The translations under genes and the position numbers were made by a program. Positions 50,800 to 59,327 of a stretch of DNA of 64,000 nucleotides are shown piece after piece (position 1 is the stretch's first letter; every line of letters begins with the position of its first letter). Origin of the DNA: a virus. The notes beneath the pieces were generated by a model that searched no databases, had not been told where the DNA came from, and was given only the letters and a program-made list of their open reading frames with translations. Location of the stretch: positions 1 to 64,000 of IMG/VR virus record IMGVR_UViG_3300044797_000094. One strand, given 5' to 3'.

Positions 50800-52680
50800 A
50801 TGACGAGCACGAATAAAGGCGTCTTCTCGTATCCAGGTGTTTCACCGGTCGGCTGGCTGTCGTTCAGCTTCACCGACTGGGCCGGTATCAGCCCAGCCAT
50901 CGGCCTTTTGAAGATGGTGCCGCAACTTGGATTTCCAGATCTCAATGGAAACATTGTTCTCACATACAACAACACGACGGTCGTCCTGCAAAACTGTCAT
51001 ATCGATGCGATCTTTTTCGAACGTGGCAGCGGCGGAAAGATCCTCAACGTCCGTTTCTTCGACGAACGATGGGCCTGGAAGGACCGATCGATCACGGGCA
51101 ACTACAATTTCCTTCTACCGAATGGCTGGGTAGATCCGCTACATGAGGCCGATCCGCAGACCTTGGTGTCACTGTGCTTTCAGGCGCTGGGGGTCCAGAA
51201 TTACGACGTGTCGGCTCTGCCGTTGGATGCGAGGCCGATCGTCGACTGGGACCACGCCAATGCGGCCGAGGCGGCGGCCGACATCTGCGATCAATTGGGC
51301 TGCCGGATCGTACCGCAGAGATCAACGGGAGCGTGGGTCGTCTGCTTCACTGGAGTTGGTAACACCCTGCCGAATAACTGGCCGTATCGAGACCCGGGCG
51401 ACGGAATCGATCCGCAGGAAGTTCCGGATTACATTAAAATCGTGTCGGCTCCGATCGACTATCAGATGGCTGTTCGCCTTGAGGCCGTCGGACGTGACCG
51501 AAATCTTGGATGGCAACGGATTGACTATCTGAAGTACGCGCCAGACCCGCACGGTGATAGCCCCTATGGATTCGATTTGGGCTCTGTCGACTTCGCGTCG
51601 CTTAATCCCAATCGATTTCGGCTACCAGATGGCACGGTGACCAGCGATCGAGAATTGGCGTTGCAGACGATCTGCAAATGTTTCCGGATTCGTGATACAT
51701 ATCCGTTTCAATTCGCGGCGACGCCCACGAAGAAAAACCCGATACCCGATCCAACAAAAGCCACAATCACGGTCCCTGGGTATCCGACAAAGGTCTTTCG
51801 AAAGCAGATGATTCTGAGCAATCGCTTGGTCACGACGTATGTCGACGCATGGAACGAGCAACACACCAGGCCGGCATTTATCAGCGGTCTGTTTTGGAGT
51901 CCAAATGGCATGTCGGCTGGCGGCAACTTTCCATTCGGAAAACGAATCGACTCGCAGGTTAAAAACTACGATCAGATCAGCGAGGAAGACCAGACGACGT
52001 TCAGTCTGTCTCTTGACGAAGTCGATTCAGACCGCTCAATCATCACCCTCTCCCAGGCGCTGCGGTACAACAAGAGCGTGAGCTTCCAGGATGTCGATAT
52101 GGACGTGCCACAATTGTGGTTGACGTGCGCCGTGAATGTCCGCGATCTCTACACGTGGCAACCCGTCCGCAACGAGTTCTTTTATCAAATTGGAAACGGC
52201 ACCGACACGACGTTTTGCCGAACCGTGATCCAGGAAGACGTCAAACCCTATTATGTCACGACGTATCTGCCGGAAGTTGACGCCAACGGCGACTTGAAGT
52301 ATTCCACTGTCGAGGGAAATAGCGGAAAGAACATCCCAGGAACCGTCGACAATAGCGATGAAGTGGCGGCGATGAGCCTCTATTACGCTCAGCAAATCGC
52401 ACAAACCTACATCACGCAAAACACGTCCGAGAAAACGTATCTTGGAATTTTCCCTCTTGATATGGACGGAGCGGTCCAGCAAATCAGCTATTCAATCGGC
52501 GGTACAAATGGAGGAACAACGATGAGGGCGTCCCTGAATACCGAACATGATTGGCGGCTGCCGGGATATGACGAACGCCGACAGCGCGACGGACGGCACA
52601 ATATCATCGAGAAAATGATTCTGCAAAAAGAAATCGGCTATCGACGAGCCCAGAGAGCACGTGGAGGCGTCGACACGTGA
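50800..52680 (+). CDS. Tail-tip / baseplate hub protein
   Basis: 626 residues. The N-terminus (KGVFSYPGVSPVGWLSFSF) and segments such as CHIDAIFFERGSGGKILNVRFFD are typical of siphovirus tail-associated hub proteins, with a large mid-part and a basic C-terminus (RHNIIEKMILQKEIGYRRAQ). It overlaps the Ser-rich tail protein by GTGA. A Tal-like or gp27-like role is likely, though no peptidoglycan enzyme motif is seen. Confidence 0.65.
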   Translation: MTSTNKGVFSYPGVSPVGWLSFSFTDWAGISPAIGLLKMVPQLGFPDLNGNIVLTYNNTTVVLQNCHIDAIFFERGSGGKILNVRFFDERWAWKDRSITGNYNFLLPNGWVDPLHEADPQTLVSLCFQALGVQNYDVSALPLDARPIVDWDHANAAEAAADICDQLGCRIVPQRSTGAWVVCFTGVGNTLPNNWPYRDPGDGIDPQEVPDYIKIVSAPIDYQMAVRLEAVGRDRNLGWQRIDYLKYAPDPHGDSPYGFDLGSVDFASLNPNRFRLPDGTVTSDRELALQTICKCFRIRDTYPFQFAATPTKKNPIPDPTKATITVPGYPTKVFRKQMILSNRLVTTYVDAWNEQHTRPAFISGLFWSPNGMSAGGNFPFGKRIDSQVKNYDQISEEDQTTFSLSLDEVDSDRSIITLSQALRYNKSVSFQDVDMDVPQLWLTCAVNVRDLYTWQPVRNEFFYQIGNGTDTTFCRTVIQEDVKPYYVTTYLPEVDANGDLKYSTVEGNSGKNIPGTVDNSDEVAAMSLYYAQQIAQTYITQNTSEKTYLGIFPLDMDGAVQQISYSIGGTNGGTTMRASLNTEHDWRLPGYDERRQRDGRHNIIEKMILQKEIGYRRAQRARGGVDT

Positions 52681-53747
52681 GCGATCGCGATCCGCAAATC
52701 GGCGTACTCGTACAAAACGATTCCGGCTTGGATATTCCGCCAAGATCGGTCGTCGTGATCGATTGGGTGGAAATCACGCCGACGTACGAGATGAATGAGT
52801 CGATCGCGATTCACCACATCGTGCGGTACACCGGTCAAGCGGGCAATCTTCTCGTTACCAGCAACTCCATACTCAAGGCTGGCCAGACCAGTTCGTCAAG
52901 CAGCATTCAGGCCCCACCGTCGACGGCCTCCGCGTCTGACAGCTCGACGGGAATTGGATGGTGGAACCCCGCGAACTCCTATGGACGAGCCTTCGCGGAT
53001 CAACGCATTTGCGTGGCTCTTGATCCAACCGTCGCGCCTCCATTGCCAGGCGAGGAATGGGGGCCGACTCCGAATCAATGGTACATCACAAGAGGCGGAG
53101 TCGGATTTCAGTCGGATGGGTATCCGACCGGGGATGATGGGTCGGCGAGTTCGTCGACGATTTGGATACCGTCCGGGTCATCGTCGTATTCGAGTTCTGG
53201 TTTCACATTTCCGTATGGGCAGTTCGATGTATTCTTTCGCGGAGCCACGGCATCCGGATCAGGAGGAGGAGGAGGAGGCGGGGGTGCGGGCGCCTATGGC
53301 GGTTGTCCAAACTGCTTTGTCTGTCCTGGGACGCCAACGATTTTTTCATGCGATGCAGCCCCGAGCGGGGCGTATCTTCAATATTTCATTCAGAGCATCG
53401 ATTGGGCGGACCCGTATAGCGTTTTTGCTCCTGATGGAACGATCACTATATGGTACGCGGTGGCCAGCGACTGCGGATCATCGGCAAGTGTTGGAAGTTC
53501 CGCATCAAGCAGCGGAAGCGGATGCATCTGGTACTCATGCCCGATCATTATTTGTCAAACTCCATCAAGCAGCTCGAGCTCGGGAAGCTCCAGTAGTTCG
53601 TCAACTTGCGGGACGTACCAATGGCAGATGGAGATCGTCACTATAACAGACGCATTTGGAAACTCAGTTCCGGCGATGCAGATGGTGCCGTTCTTTCTTT
53701 CCGGGACGGATTGGCTGCCGGACGGATTCTCGGAGACGCTCTCATGA
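52677..53747 (+). CDS. Ser-rich tail protein with Cys motifs
   Basis: 356 residues. Long Ser and Ser/Gly tracts (SSSSS, GGGGGGGGAGAYGG) link short folded parts. A CPNCFVCPGTP segment and further Cys pairs occur in the middle. The overall style (Ser-tracts plus Cys pairs) is shared with the three small PLC proteins that follow. GTG start overlaps the hub gene; stop overlaps the next small gene. Confidence 0.65.
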   Translation: MSDRDPQIGVLVQNDSGLDIPPRSVVVIDWVEITPTYEMNESIAIHHIVRYTGQAGNLLVTSNSILKAGQTSSSSSIQAPPSTASASDSSTGIGWWNPANSYGRAFADQRICVALDPTVAPPLPGEEWGPTPNQWYITRGGVGFQSDGYPTGDDGSASSSTIWIPSGSSSYSSSGFTFPYGQFDVFFRGATASGSGGGGGGGGAGAYGGCPNCFVCPGTPTIFSCDAAPSGAYLQYFIQSIDWADPYSVFAPDGTITIWYAVASDCGSSASVGSSASSSGSGCIWYSCPIIICQTPSSSSSSGSSSSSSTCGTYQWQMEIVTITDAFGNSVPAMQMVPFFLSGTDWLPDGFSETLS

Positions 53748-53917
53748 GGGTGCAGTCCCTTCAACCATTCAATCCATTATGTGGATCTAACGTCGTGTTT
53801 TTAAGACGAGAAACGCTGCCACAGCAAATGCCGGTGGCATGCATGACCTGCATCACCCCGTCGACGCCGCCGCCGGCGTCGTCCAGCAGCGACTCTTCAA
53901 GCGGCTCCAGCAGCTAA
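53744..53917 (+). CDS. Small PLC/CxxC tail-tip protein (copy 1)
   Basis: 57 residues from ATG overlapping the previous stop. It contains FNPLCGSNVVFLRRETLP, then CMTCI, and ends in a Ser tail. The same pattern F-x-PLC-x-S...[TS]TLP...CxxC recurs in the next two genes. The pattern looks like a tiny metal-binding or disulfide-linked tail-tip module. Too short for a family match by eye. Confidence 0.6.
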   Translation: MRVQSLQPFNPLCGSNVVFLRRETLPQQMPVACMTCITPSTPPPASSSSDSSSGSSS

Positions 53918-53931
53918 AGCGGCGTCGGAAG

Positions 53932-55017
53932 ATGAAATTCATCAGTACAAAATTATTTGATCCGCTCTGTTCATCGACGTTATCGCTCGTCCGTGCCGAC
54001 ACTTTACCGCCGACAGTTTTAGGCGCTGGCTCAGGATGCATTTTCTGCCTCGGAGCCAATGGATCGCCCCCCTACCAACCATGTCAAGGTGACTCGTTTA
54101 ATGTCAATTGCTGCTGTTCGTGTTTTAACGCTGAATGGCCTGGCGGAGGCGGCGATACGCCGAGCAACGCAGAACCGAGCGTTCCGATTGGTTTTCAGAA
54201 CTCCGTGACGCTTCTCGGCAGCGGACCGCCATACGTGACAGGCAGCACTGTCATAAACGACACGTGTGGTCAATATTACCGGCCCTTCACTTATGCACCG
54301 AACACGCCCTATTGGGGATACACAATCAATCCTGGTGGCATCGGCGATTGCCCATGCGTTTACAATCTTTCTGATGTTCCCACCGGAATGGTCGCAACAT
54401 TGTTTCAACAGCCAGACACGGTAGATTCTGATGGAAATCTCATCTGGGAACTCGGAATCCAATTCGCGACGTGTGGAAGTCTTGAACCCACCTTCTGGCT
54501 GCATTATGCGTGCGACAAATTTTCCTGCAAAAAAGGAGGCGTCTTTATTTTCGATGGGCATCAAAGCGGTACGCTCTATGGCGGCGGAACTATTCCAGAT
54601 CAGGTCACCGTCGTTCCGGCTACGTCATGCAATACGGAGTCATATGACGCGCTCGCGGGCGTCACATCGATCTCATGCACATTCGATTCTACATTTGCCT
54701 CTTCTCCTTTTTATTCTCCGTGCCCAAATCCAATTACGGCTACAGGCGCATTCGGACCTGGTGGGTGGCAGGGGAATTGCGCAGCCAGGTTTGGAATAAC
54801 AATCATCTGTGTTGCTGGTGGCATATACGTTTACGCAGGGTCCAATCCCAGTGGATTCGGGAACGAATTCGCGTATTATTATTCAACAGATGTCTCAAAT
54901 GGCATGACCCTCGACACGTCGAACATTTATCGCGTCCTGGATAACTATTATCCCGACTGCAACACGACGCTGCTGCCGAATACCATTATTCCGTACTCAA
55001 TCCAGTTGAATTGGTAA
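53932..55017 (+). CDS. PLC/CxxC protein with large tail domain (copy 2)
   Basis: 361 residues from ATG 53932; an upstream ATG in frame would overlap copy 1. The N-terminus is FDPLCSSTLSLVRADTLP then CIFCL, a second copy of the small module. After it a long Cys-rich, beta-like domain follows (CQGDSFNVNCCCSCFNAEW, GQYYRPFTYAPNTPYWGY). It may be a receptor-binding or tip protein with disulfides. No known family. Confidence 0.65.
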   Translation: MKFISTKLFDPLCSSTLSLVRADTLPPTVLGAGSGCIFCLGANGSPPYQPCQGDSFNVNCCCSCFNAEWPGGGGDTPSNAEPSVPIGFQNSVTLLGSGPPYVTGSTVINDTCGQYYRPFTYAPNTPYWGYTINPGGIGDCPCVYNLSDVPTGMVATLFQQPDTVDSDGNLIWELGIQFATCGSLEPTFWLHYACDKFSCKKGGVFIFDGHQSGTLYGGGTIPDQVTVVPATSCNTESYDALAGVTSISCTFDSTFASSPFYSPCPNPITATGAFGPGGWQGNCAARFGITIICVAGGIYVYAGSNPSGFGNEFAYYYSTDVSNGMTLDTSNIYRVLDNYYPDCNTTLLPNTIIPYSIQLNW

Positions 55018-55020
55018 TCC

Positions 55021-55200
55021 ATGAGAATCGTGTCAGAGTCAGGATTCAGTCCTCTTTGCAACTCGCTCTTGATTGTGCAAGACCGGAGCACATTGCCGAC
55101 GACGCCCTACGGACTAGGCGGACCATTATTTCCCGCCGGATGCTATATTTGTCTTGTTCCCGTTTCCACTTCAAGTAGCTCGGGAAGCAGCAGTTCATGA
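55021..55200 (+). CDS. Small PLC/CxxC tail-tip protein (copy 3)
   Basis: 59 residues with FSPLCNSLLIVQDRSTLP and CYICL, then a Ser tail. It begins three bases after copy 2 and overlaps the glycosyltransferase as ATGA. Together with the two previous genes it makes a three-copy family in 1.5 kb. Confidence 0.65.
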   Translation: MRIVSESGFSPLCNSLLIVQDRSTLPTTPYGLGGPLFPAGCYICLVPVSTSSSSGSSSS

Positions 55201-56300
55201 ACCGCTATTTCGATCGCACAGTCGTCATTAATCTTCAGCGGCGTCCAGACAGACGGTCGCAGATTCTTGACGAATTCAAAAAAGGCTGGCCGTTCGCTGA
55301 TCCGACGTTCTTCAACGCGATCGATGGCAGGAAACTTATGTGCCCCGTTGGATTCAACGAAGGAAACTTCGCATGGGCGTGTTTTCAGTCGTTTCGGAGA
55401 GTTGTGGAGTTGGCGGTCAATGATGGAATTGAATCGCTTTTGATCCTTGAAGATGACGCCGTTCTGTGCGAAAACTTCTCTGAAAAAGCCTCGGCGTTCA
55501 TGGCCGACGTTCCCGAAGATTGGGACTTCGTCTGGTTCGGCGGCCATCACATGAACACTCCGAAATTCGTGAAGCCGGGTTACATGCAATCCGTCCACAT
55601 GGATCGCAACCACGGATTCGGTGTGCGCGGCAAAGCATTGAAGGAACTCTATCGCTATTGGCATCAATGGCACGTCGGCCATTGCGACTGGGCGATAAGC
55701 CAATGGGTTTCGAGGTGGCGTTCGTATTGCCCTGAAGGCGACTGGCTCATCGGCCAACGCGGCGGCTGGTCGGACATCAAATTCCAGAACAAGCCGCAGG
55801 AATGGTGGAACGCAAGCGGGTACGTTCCGCCGCCGATTCCGAATCCAATACGAAGCGGAATGCCATTTGTTCCGGGTCGTCGTCAATTTGTTGGCAAAAT
55901 TATTCCAGGGGTTGTGATCATGGAAGGCGTCGGAAGAGAAGTTGAAAAGATCCTGAAATCGTTCGGCGTGGCAATGCCGATATGCGGCGAGTGCAGGCTG
56001 TGGATCGATCGCATGAATAAATGGGGGCCAGATGGCTGCGAACAAAATCGCGAGGAGATCCTCAAGCGGCTCCGTCAACACGCGGTCGCACTGAACATCC
56101 GCGATAAATTGCGTATGGGAATCGGCGCGTTCTATACTGGTTTCTGGCGAAAGGTCCGCTGGTACGATCCCGCTCCCGGAATTCTTGATGAGGCGATTCG
56201 AATTGTGAAAGAACGCGAATCCAAGATTGTGACGGATCAGGACTTCGTTTCGTCCATGCTGACGAAGGCCGGAGTTCCGATAGAACTTGCGGAGAAATGA
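55197..56300 (+). CDS. GT25-like glycosyltransferase (copy 1)
   Basis: 367 residues. The N-terminus VVINLQRRPDRR and ILEDDAVL (the GT-A metal site) mark glycosyltransferase family 25, which adds galactose, glucose or other sugars. ELYRYWHQWHVGHCDWAI and WLIGQRGGWSDI are shared with the next gene. It begins in the last codon of the tail-tip gene, so virion glycosylation is plausible, but host surface modification is equally possible. The C-terminal 130 residues are not assigned. Confidence 0.8.
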   Translation: MNRYFDRTVVINLQRRPDRRSQILDEFKKGWPFADPTFFNAIDGRKLMCPVGFNEGNFAWACFQSFRRVVELAVNDGIESLLILEDDAVLCENFSEKASAFMADVPEDWDFVWFGGHHMNTPKFVKPGYMQSVHMDRNHGFGVRGKALKELYRYWHQWHVGHCDWAISQWVSRWRSYCPEGDWLIGQRGGWSDIKFQNKPQEWWNASGYVPPPIPNPIRSGMPFVPGRRQFVGKIIPGVVIMEGVGREVEKILKSFGVAMPICGECRLWIDRMNKWGPDGCEQNREEILKRLRQHAVALNIRDKLRMGIGAFYTGFWRKVRWYDPAPGILDEAIRIVKERESKIVTDQDFVSSMLTKAGVPIELAEK

Positions 56301-56399
56301 ACTGGCGTTGATTTTTTACTCACCTTCATTCATCATTCGTCTCGCAAGTCGAATCCAGCGACTTTACAATGAGAACGCACCGGATTTATTTCCGTCGCG

Positions 56400-56446
56400 G
56401 CCCAAAGTGAACTGCTGGATTCAGTTTGCCGCGGGCTTTTTCTTTT
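56400..56446 (+). terminator. Terminator after first GT25 gene
   Basis: GCCC (56400-56403) pairs with GGGC (56433-56436), and below the loop GTGAACTG (56407-56414) pairs with CAGTTTGC (56422-56429), with two G-T pairs and a small internal loop. TTTTTCTTTT follows. It sits in the 535-base gap between the two GT25-like genes. Confidence 0.75.
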
Positions 56447-56486
56447 GATGGGCTCGCGTAACTGAGAAAAGAGGCCAGTTATGTTT

Positions 56487-56516
56487 CAGAGAACTTTGCA
56501 CGTTAAAAGAACTCTG
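56487..56516 (+). other. Symmetric hairpin in the 56.3-56.8 kb gap
   Basis: CAGAG-aa-CTTT, 8-base loop, AAAG-aa-CTCTG form a stem with a symmetric AA/AA internal loop. The rest of the gap (56301-56835) holds the terminator, no good gene and a weak promoter. It might be a small structured RNA or leader. Confidence 0.3.
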
Positions 56517-56774
56517 CGGGTTCAGCCCCGAATGGATGCGATTCAAATCTCTCGCAGTAAGCTCCGATCGACGAAAGGTATGTTCCGCATCATGCGGTTT
56601 TCCTGGGAACGGGTTGGTAGTTGATCCAACACAAGAGCGACGTCCAGGTCCATATCCGAAAGAAACAAAAACGACCACATTAAGTTGACCGAAGCTTTTT
56701 ACCATAGCACGCCTCTGATTGTGCGAGATCCTTTCTGGACGTTGGCGAAAGCCTTATTCGGAGGGGATGCTCTT

Positions 56775-56803
56775 TTGACTTGAGGCGAATCGCATGCAAC
56801 AAT
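56775..56803 (+). promoter_or_regulatory. Possible promoter of second GT25 gene
   Basis: TTGACT (56775-56780), 17-base spacer, AACAAT (56798-56803), 33 bases before the TTG start. The -10 match is weak; the preceding terminator makes a promoter here sensible. Confidence 0.35.
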
Positions 56804-56835
56804 CCTGACCGACATTTACTCATGAGGAGCTTGAT

Positions 56836-58479
56836 TTGGCTGATCTTCTGAATACTTTCCAGCGTGTTGTCGTCATCAATCTTTCCCGCCGCATCGACCG
56901 TAAGGAATCGGTCACGAAAGAACTGGCGAACTGGCCCTTTAAGCAGCCGATCTTCCAAGTCGGCGTCGACGGAGAAATGGTCACCGCTCCTGATGGATTC
57001 CGAGAAGGCAACAATGTCTGGGGTTGTCTGCAAAGCCACAGGCACGCCTTGGAAGACGCTCTGAACAACGATTGCGACTCATTGCTCGTCCTGGAGGACG
57101 ACGTCGTCCTATGCCCCGATTTCAACGCCATGGCGGAACAGTTCATTTCTGAAATGCCGGAAGACTGGGAAATCTGCTTTCTTGGCGGCCACCATATGGT
57201 TTCTCCGATGGATCTGTCGGAAAACGTCGTCCGATGTGTTCAGATGGACCGCTGTCACGCTTATGCGCTGAAGGGACGCGGACTTCGGGAACTTTACCGA
57301 TATTGGCACCAATGGCATCCAGGCCATTGTGACCACGCAATTTCGAAATGGGTCGCGGACTACAAAGCCTATGCGCCGAAAAGCTGGCTGATCGGCCAAA
57401 AAGGCGGCTACAGCGACATTCTGCGGGACAACGACGAGCAACTGTTGAAGGGCGAGGAATGGTGGAATCCGGGAACGCCAATTCCGTTAGACCGAGTCGC
57501 TCGATCGATCAACGATCTGCCCTGCAAATTTCGCGGAGAATTCGCTGGCGTTCGCGACGTTTATACGCCGATGTGGAAATGCTCCGAAGAATCGAACAAA
57601 CTCGGCCTGACGACGTTCTGGCAGTACAAACTGGATCAGCCGGAATTCAATTGTTCGAGTTGCGATAAGCGACCGAGAACACCAGAGGAAATCCGGTTCG
57701 ACGAAATCAAAATTGCATGGAAGAATCGCAAGGAAGTCAAAACATCGGAGAAGCCGATCCTGACGGCCGCTTTGCCCACAAGGGGCAGGGGCGAGCAATG
57801 CAAGAAATCAATCCAATCGTTCTACGAAACAACCAGGGGCCACGATCGGGAATGCGTCGTGGTAAGTCATCCAGACTCCGCCGTGCCGATTCTACGCGAA
57901 ATGGAACTCCGTCAAGACCTGTATCCGGGACTGCGGGTGTTTGTTGAAGACACAGACGCGATCTCGGCATGGAACATCGCGTTCAAGCATTCGCGTGGGT
58001 TTTTCATTTCGATCTCGGACGATGACCTTGAATACGCATTTGGATGGTTTGAAGCACTATTAAAGAAGTGGGAAGGATACGGCGGACCGGAGGTTGCGCT
58101 TCTGGGCCTGTGGGATCCAGACGCGCGCGTTCAACGCGGGGAATTGTTCACGAGGTCCGTCCTGACGAGGCCGTTTTGCATGACGGTCATGGGGGGCGTT
58201 CTTTGCGTGCCGTATGTCAAAAGGTGGTGGAACGATAACAGCACCACTCTCCTCGCGCGGAAGGCCAATTGTGCGTATCCGTGTTTTGAGGCGGTGATCA
58301 AGCATCATCAAGCGGCGCTCGGGCTTAGTGTCTGGGATGAAACAGCGGAGATCGGAAAACAACGCGGCATCAACGACCAGAGACTGTTTGAGGAATGGAA
58401 GGCGCGTGGAGCGAAGATTGAATGGAAGTCTATATTCGATGAAGCAAATCAAACACAGTTGACGGGAGCCGAGCGCTGA
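56836..58479 (+). CDS. Two-domain glycosyltransferase: GT25-like plus GT2-like
   Basis: 547 residues from TTG 56836 with GAGGAG six bases upstream. Residues 1-270 resemble the previous gene: VVVINLSRRIDRK, VLEDDVVLCPDF, ELYRYWHQWHPGHCDHAI. Residues about 315-540 are a second GT-A domain, with ALPTRGRGEQCKKSIQSF near its start and SISDDDLEY as metal site. Two active sites in one chain would add two sugars in succession. Donors are unknown; the phage's own sugar-nucleotide genes could provide them. Confidence 0.8.
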   Translation: MADLLNTFQRVVVINLSRRIDRKESVTKELANWPFKQPIFQVGVDGEMVTAPDGFREGNNVWGCLQSHRHALEDALNNDCDSLLVLEDDVVLCPDFNAMAEQFISEMPEDWEICFLGGHHMVSPMDLSENVVRCVQMDRCHAYALKGRGLRELYRYWHQWHPGHCDHAISKWVADYKAYAPKSWLIGQKGGYSDILRDNDEQLLKGEEWWNPGTPIPLDRVARSINDLPCKFRGEFAGVRDVYTPMWKCSEESNKLGLTTFWQYKLDQPEFNCSSCDKRPRTPEEIRFDEIKIAWKNRKEVKTSEKPILTAALPTRGRGEQCKKSIQSFYETTRGHDRECVVVSHPDSAVPILREMELRQDLYPGLRVFVEDTDAISAWNIAFKHSRGFFISISDDDLEYAFGWFEALLKKWEGYGGPEVALLGLWDPDARVQRGELFTRSVLTRPFCMTVMGGVLCVPYVKRWWNDNSTTLLARKANCAYPCFEAVIKHHQAALGLSVWDETAEIGKQRGINDQRLFEEWKARGAKIEWKSIFDEANQTQLTGAER

Positions 58480-58778
58480 CGACAACCTTCTGCCTCGATT
58501 TCGACAATACATATACGAAAGACCCGATCATTTGGATGCTGTTCGTTCAGCGAGCGCAGCTCTTCGGTCATCGCGTAATTTGCATCACGAGCCGGACAAA
58601 TCCGAACAAGAGCCTTGTCACAGATGAATTGCCGTCCGGGGTCGATGCTTATTTTGCATTGAATGTTCCAAAGAAACAATTCGCCGAAACTCTTGGAATC
58701 AAAGTCGACGTCTGGATCGACGACGATCCAAAAACAATCGATCCGGCGAGTTATGAAGGGAGAATTGAAAATTCTTGA
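58476..58778 (+). CDS. HAD-like phosphatase with CTG start
   Basis: 100 residues. No ATG, GTG or TTG lies in frame before the first motif; CTG 58476 overlaps the preceding TGA as CTGA and GGGAG lies at 58464-58468, so a CTG start is most likely. The protein reads CLDFDNTYT (HAD motif I) early and WIDDDP (motif IV) late, with CITSRT between. Small single-domain HAD proteins of phages are often phosphatases on nucleotides or sugars. It is too short for GmhB. Confidence 0.6.
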   Translation: MTTTFCLDFDNTYTKDPIIWMLFVQRAQLFGHRVICITSRTNPNKSLVTDELPSGVDAYFALNVPKKQFAETLGIKVDVWIDDDPKTIDPASYEGRIENS

Positions 58779-58980
58779 AGTCATCGCCTGTGGTGAAAAG
58801 GTCTCGATCGGAGCCGATGGCCTAATTACCGGCACGATCACAGCATTCAGTTGCCGCTTCGGCAGGATTCAATACGAGGTCACGTGGTGGAGCGGAGCGG
58901 ATCATAAAACCGAATGGCTTGAAGAATGTGAAGTCATCCCACAAACCCATGTCACAACGCGAATCGGCTTCAAGAGATGA
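58753..58980 (+). CDS. Small beta-rich hypothetical protein
   Basis: 75 residues. Overlaps the HAD gene by 26 bases. Alternating strands and Trp residues (RIQYEVTWWSGADHKTEW) suggest a compact SH3-like or Tudor-like barrel, as in several small phage proteins. No family recognised; start at ATG 58753. Confidence 0.5.
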   Translation: MKGELKILEVIACGEKVSIGADGLITGTITAFSCRFGRIQYEVTWWSGADHKTEWLEECEVIPQTHVTTRIGFKR

Positions 58981-58990
58981 TCGGAAGTTA

Positions 58991-59140
58991 ATGAGAGGTC
59001 TAATTTTCGTATTCGGATGTTTGCTATTCTGGACGTGCGTCGGATGGTGCATCGAAGGGACTCTTGGCGGCGCTGTCGGCGGATTCACGTTTGGACTCGG
59101 AGTTATGCTATTATTCGTCTTCTGCTTCGCCGGAAAGTGA
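58991..59140 (+). CDS. Small two-span membrane protein
   Basis: 49 residues from ATG 58991 with GGAAG close by; an earlier ATG at 58949 overlaps the previous gene. Two hydrophobic segments (LIFVFGCLLFWTCVGW, LGVMLLFVFCFAG) with a Gly-rich turn. Possibly an ion-leak or holin-like protein by size, but this is not supported by location among glycosyltransferases. Confidence 0.5.
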   Translation: MRGLIFVFGCLLFWTCVGWCIEGTLGGAVGGFTFGLGVMLLFVFCFAGK

Positions 59141-59146
59141 AATCCG

Positions 59147-59323
59147 ATGTCCGCCAAGATGGCTCAGTCGCCGCCATGCAAAACATGCGGGAAGCTACCG
59201 AAAATGAATTGGAAATGGGACAACCGGATTTGCGAGTATCTGCCAGCGCCGATCAAATGCGCGTGCTACGATAAGCCAACCGAAAACAGCCCGCGGACGA
59301 CGTCGCCAGCGTTACCGAAGTGA
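59147..59323 (+). CDS. 58-residue Cys-rich protein
   Basis: CKTCGK, then CEYLPAPIKCAC, gives five Cys that could bind one zinc. Basic and Pro-rich C-terminus. It ends five bases before the GT-B gene and may be co-translated with it. No family recognised. Confidence 0.5.
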   Translation: MSAKMAQSPPCKTCGKLPKMNWKWDNRICEYLPAPIKCACYDKPTENSPRTTSPALPK

Positions 59324-59327
59324 TTCG

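Noticed and set aside
52795-53646. 283-residue Arg-rich frame inside the Ser-rich tail gene
   Set aside because: Composition is an Arg/Ser shadow of the real frame; the real frame is coupled by overlaps on both ends.
56531-56560. tRNA-like T-arm (TTCAAAT in a small hairpin)
   Set aside because: The stem TGCGA/TCGCA has a ten-base loop, and no acceptor, D or anticodon arm fits around it.
56421-56705. 94-residue minus-strand frame in the GT gap
   Set aside because: No ribosome site, odd composition, and it runs through the terminator hairpin.
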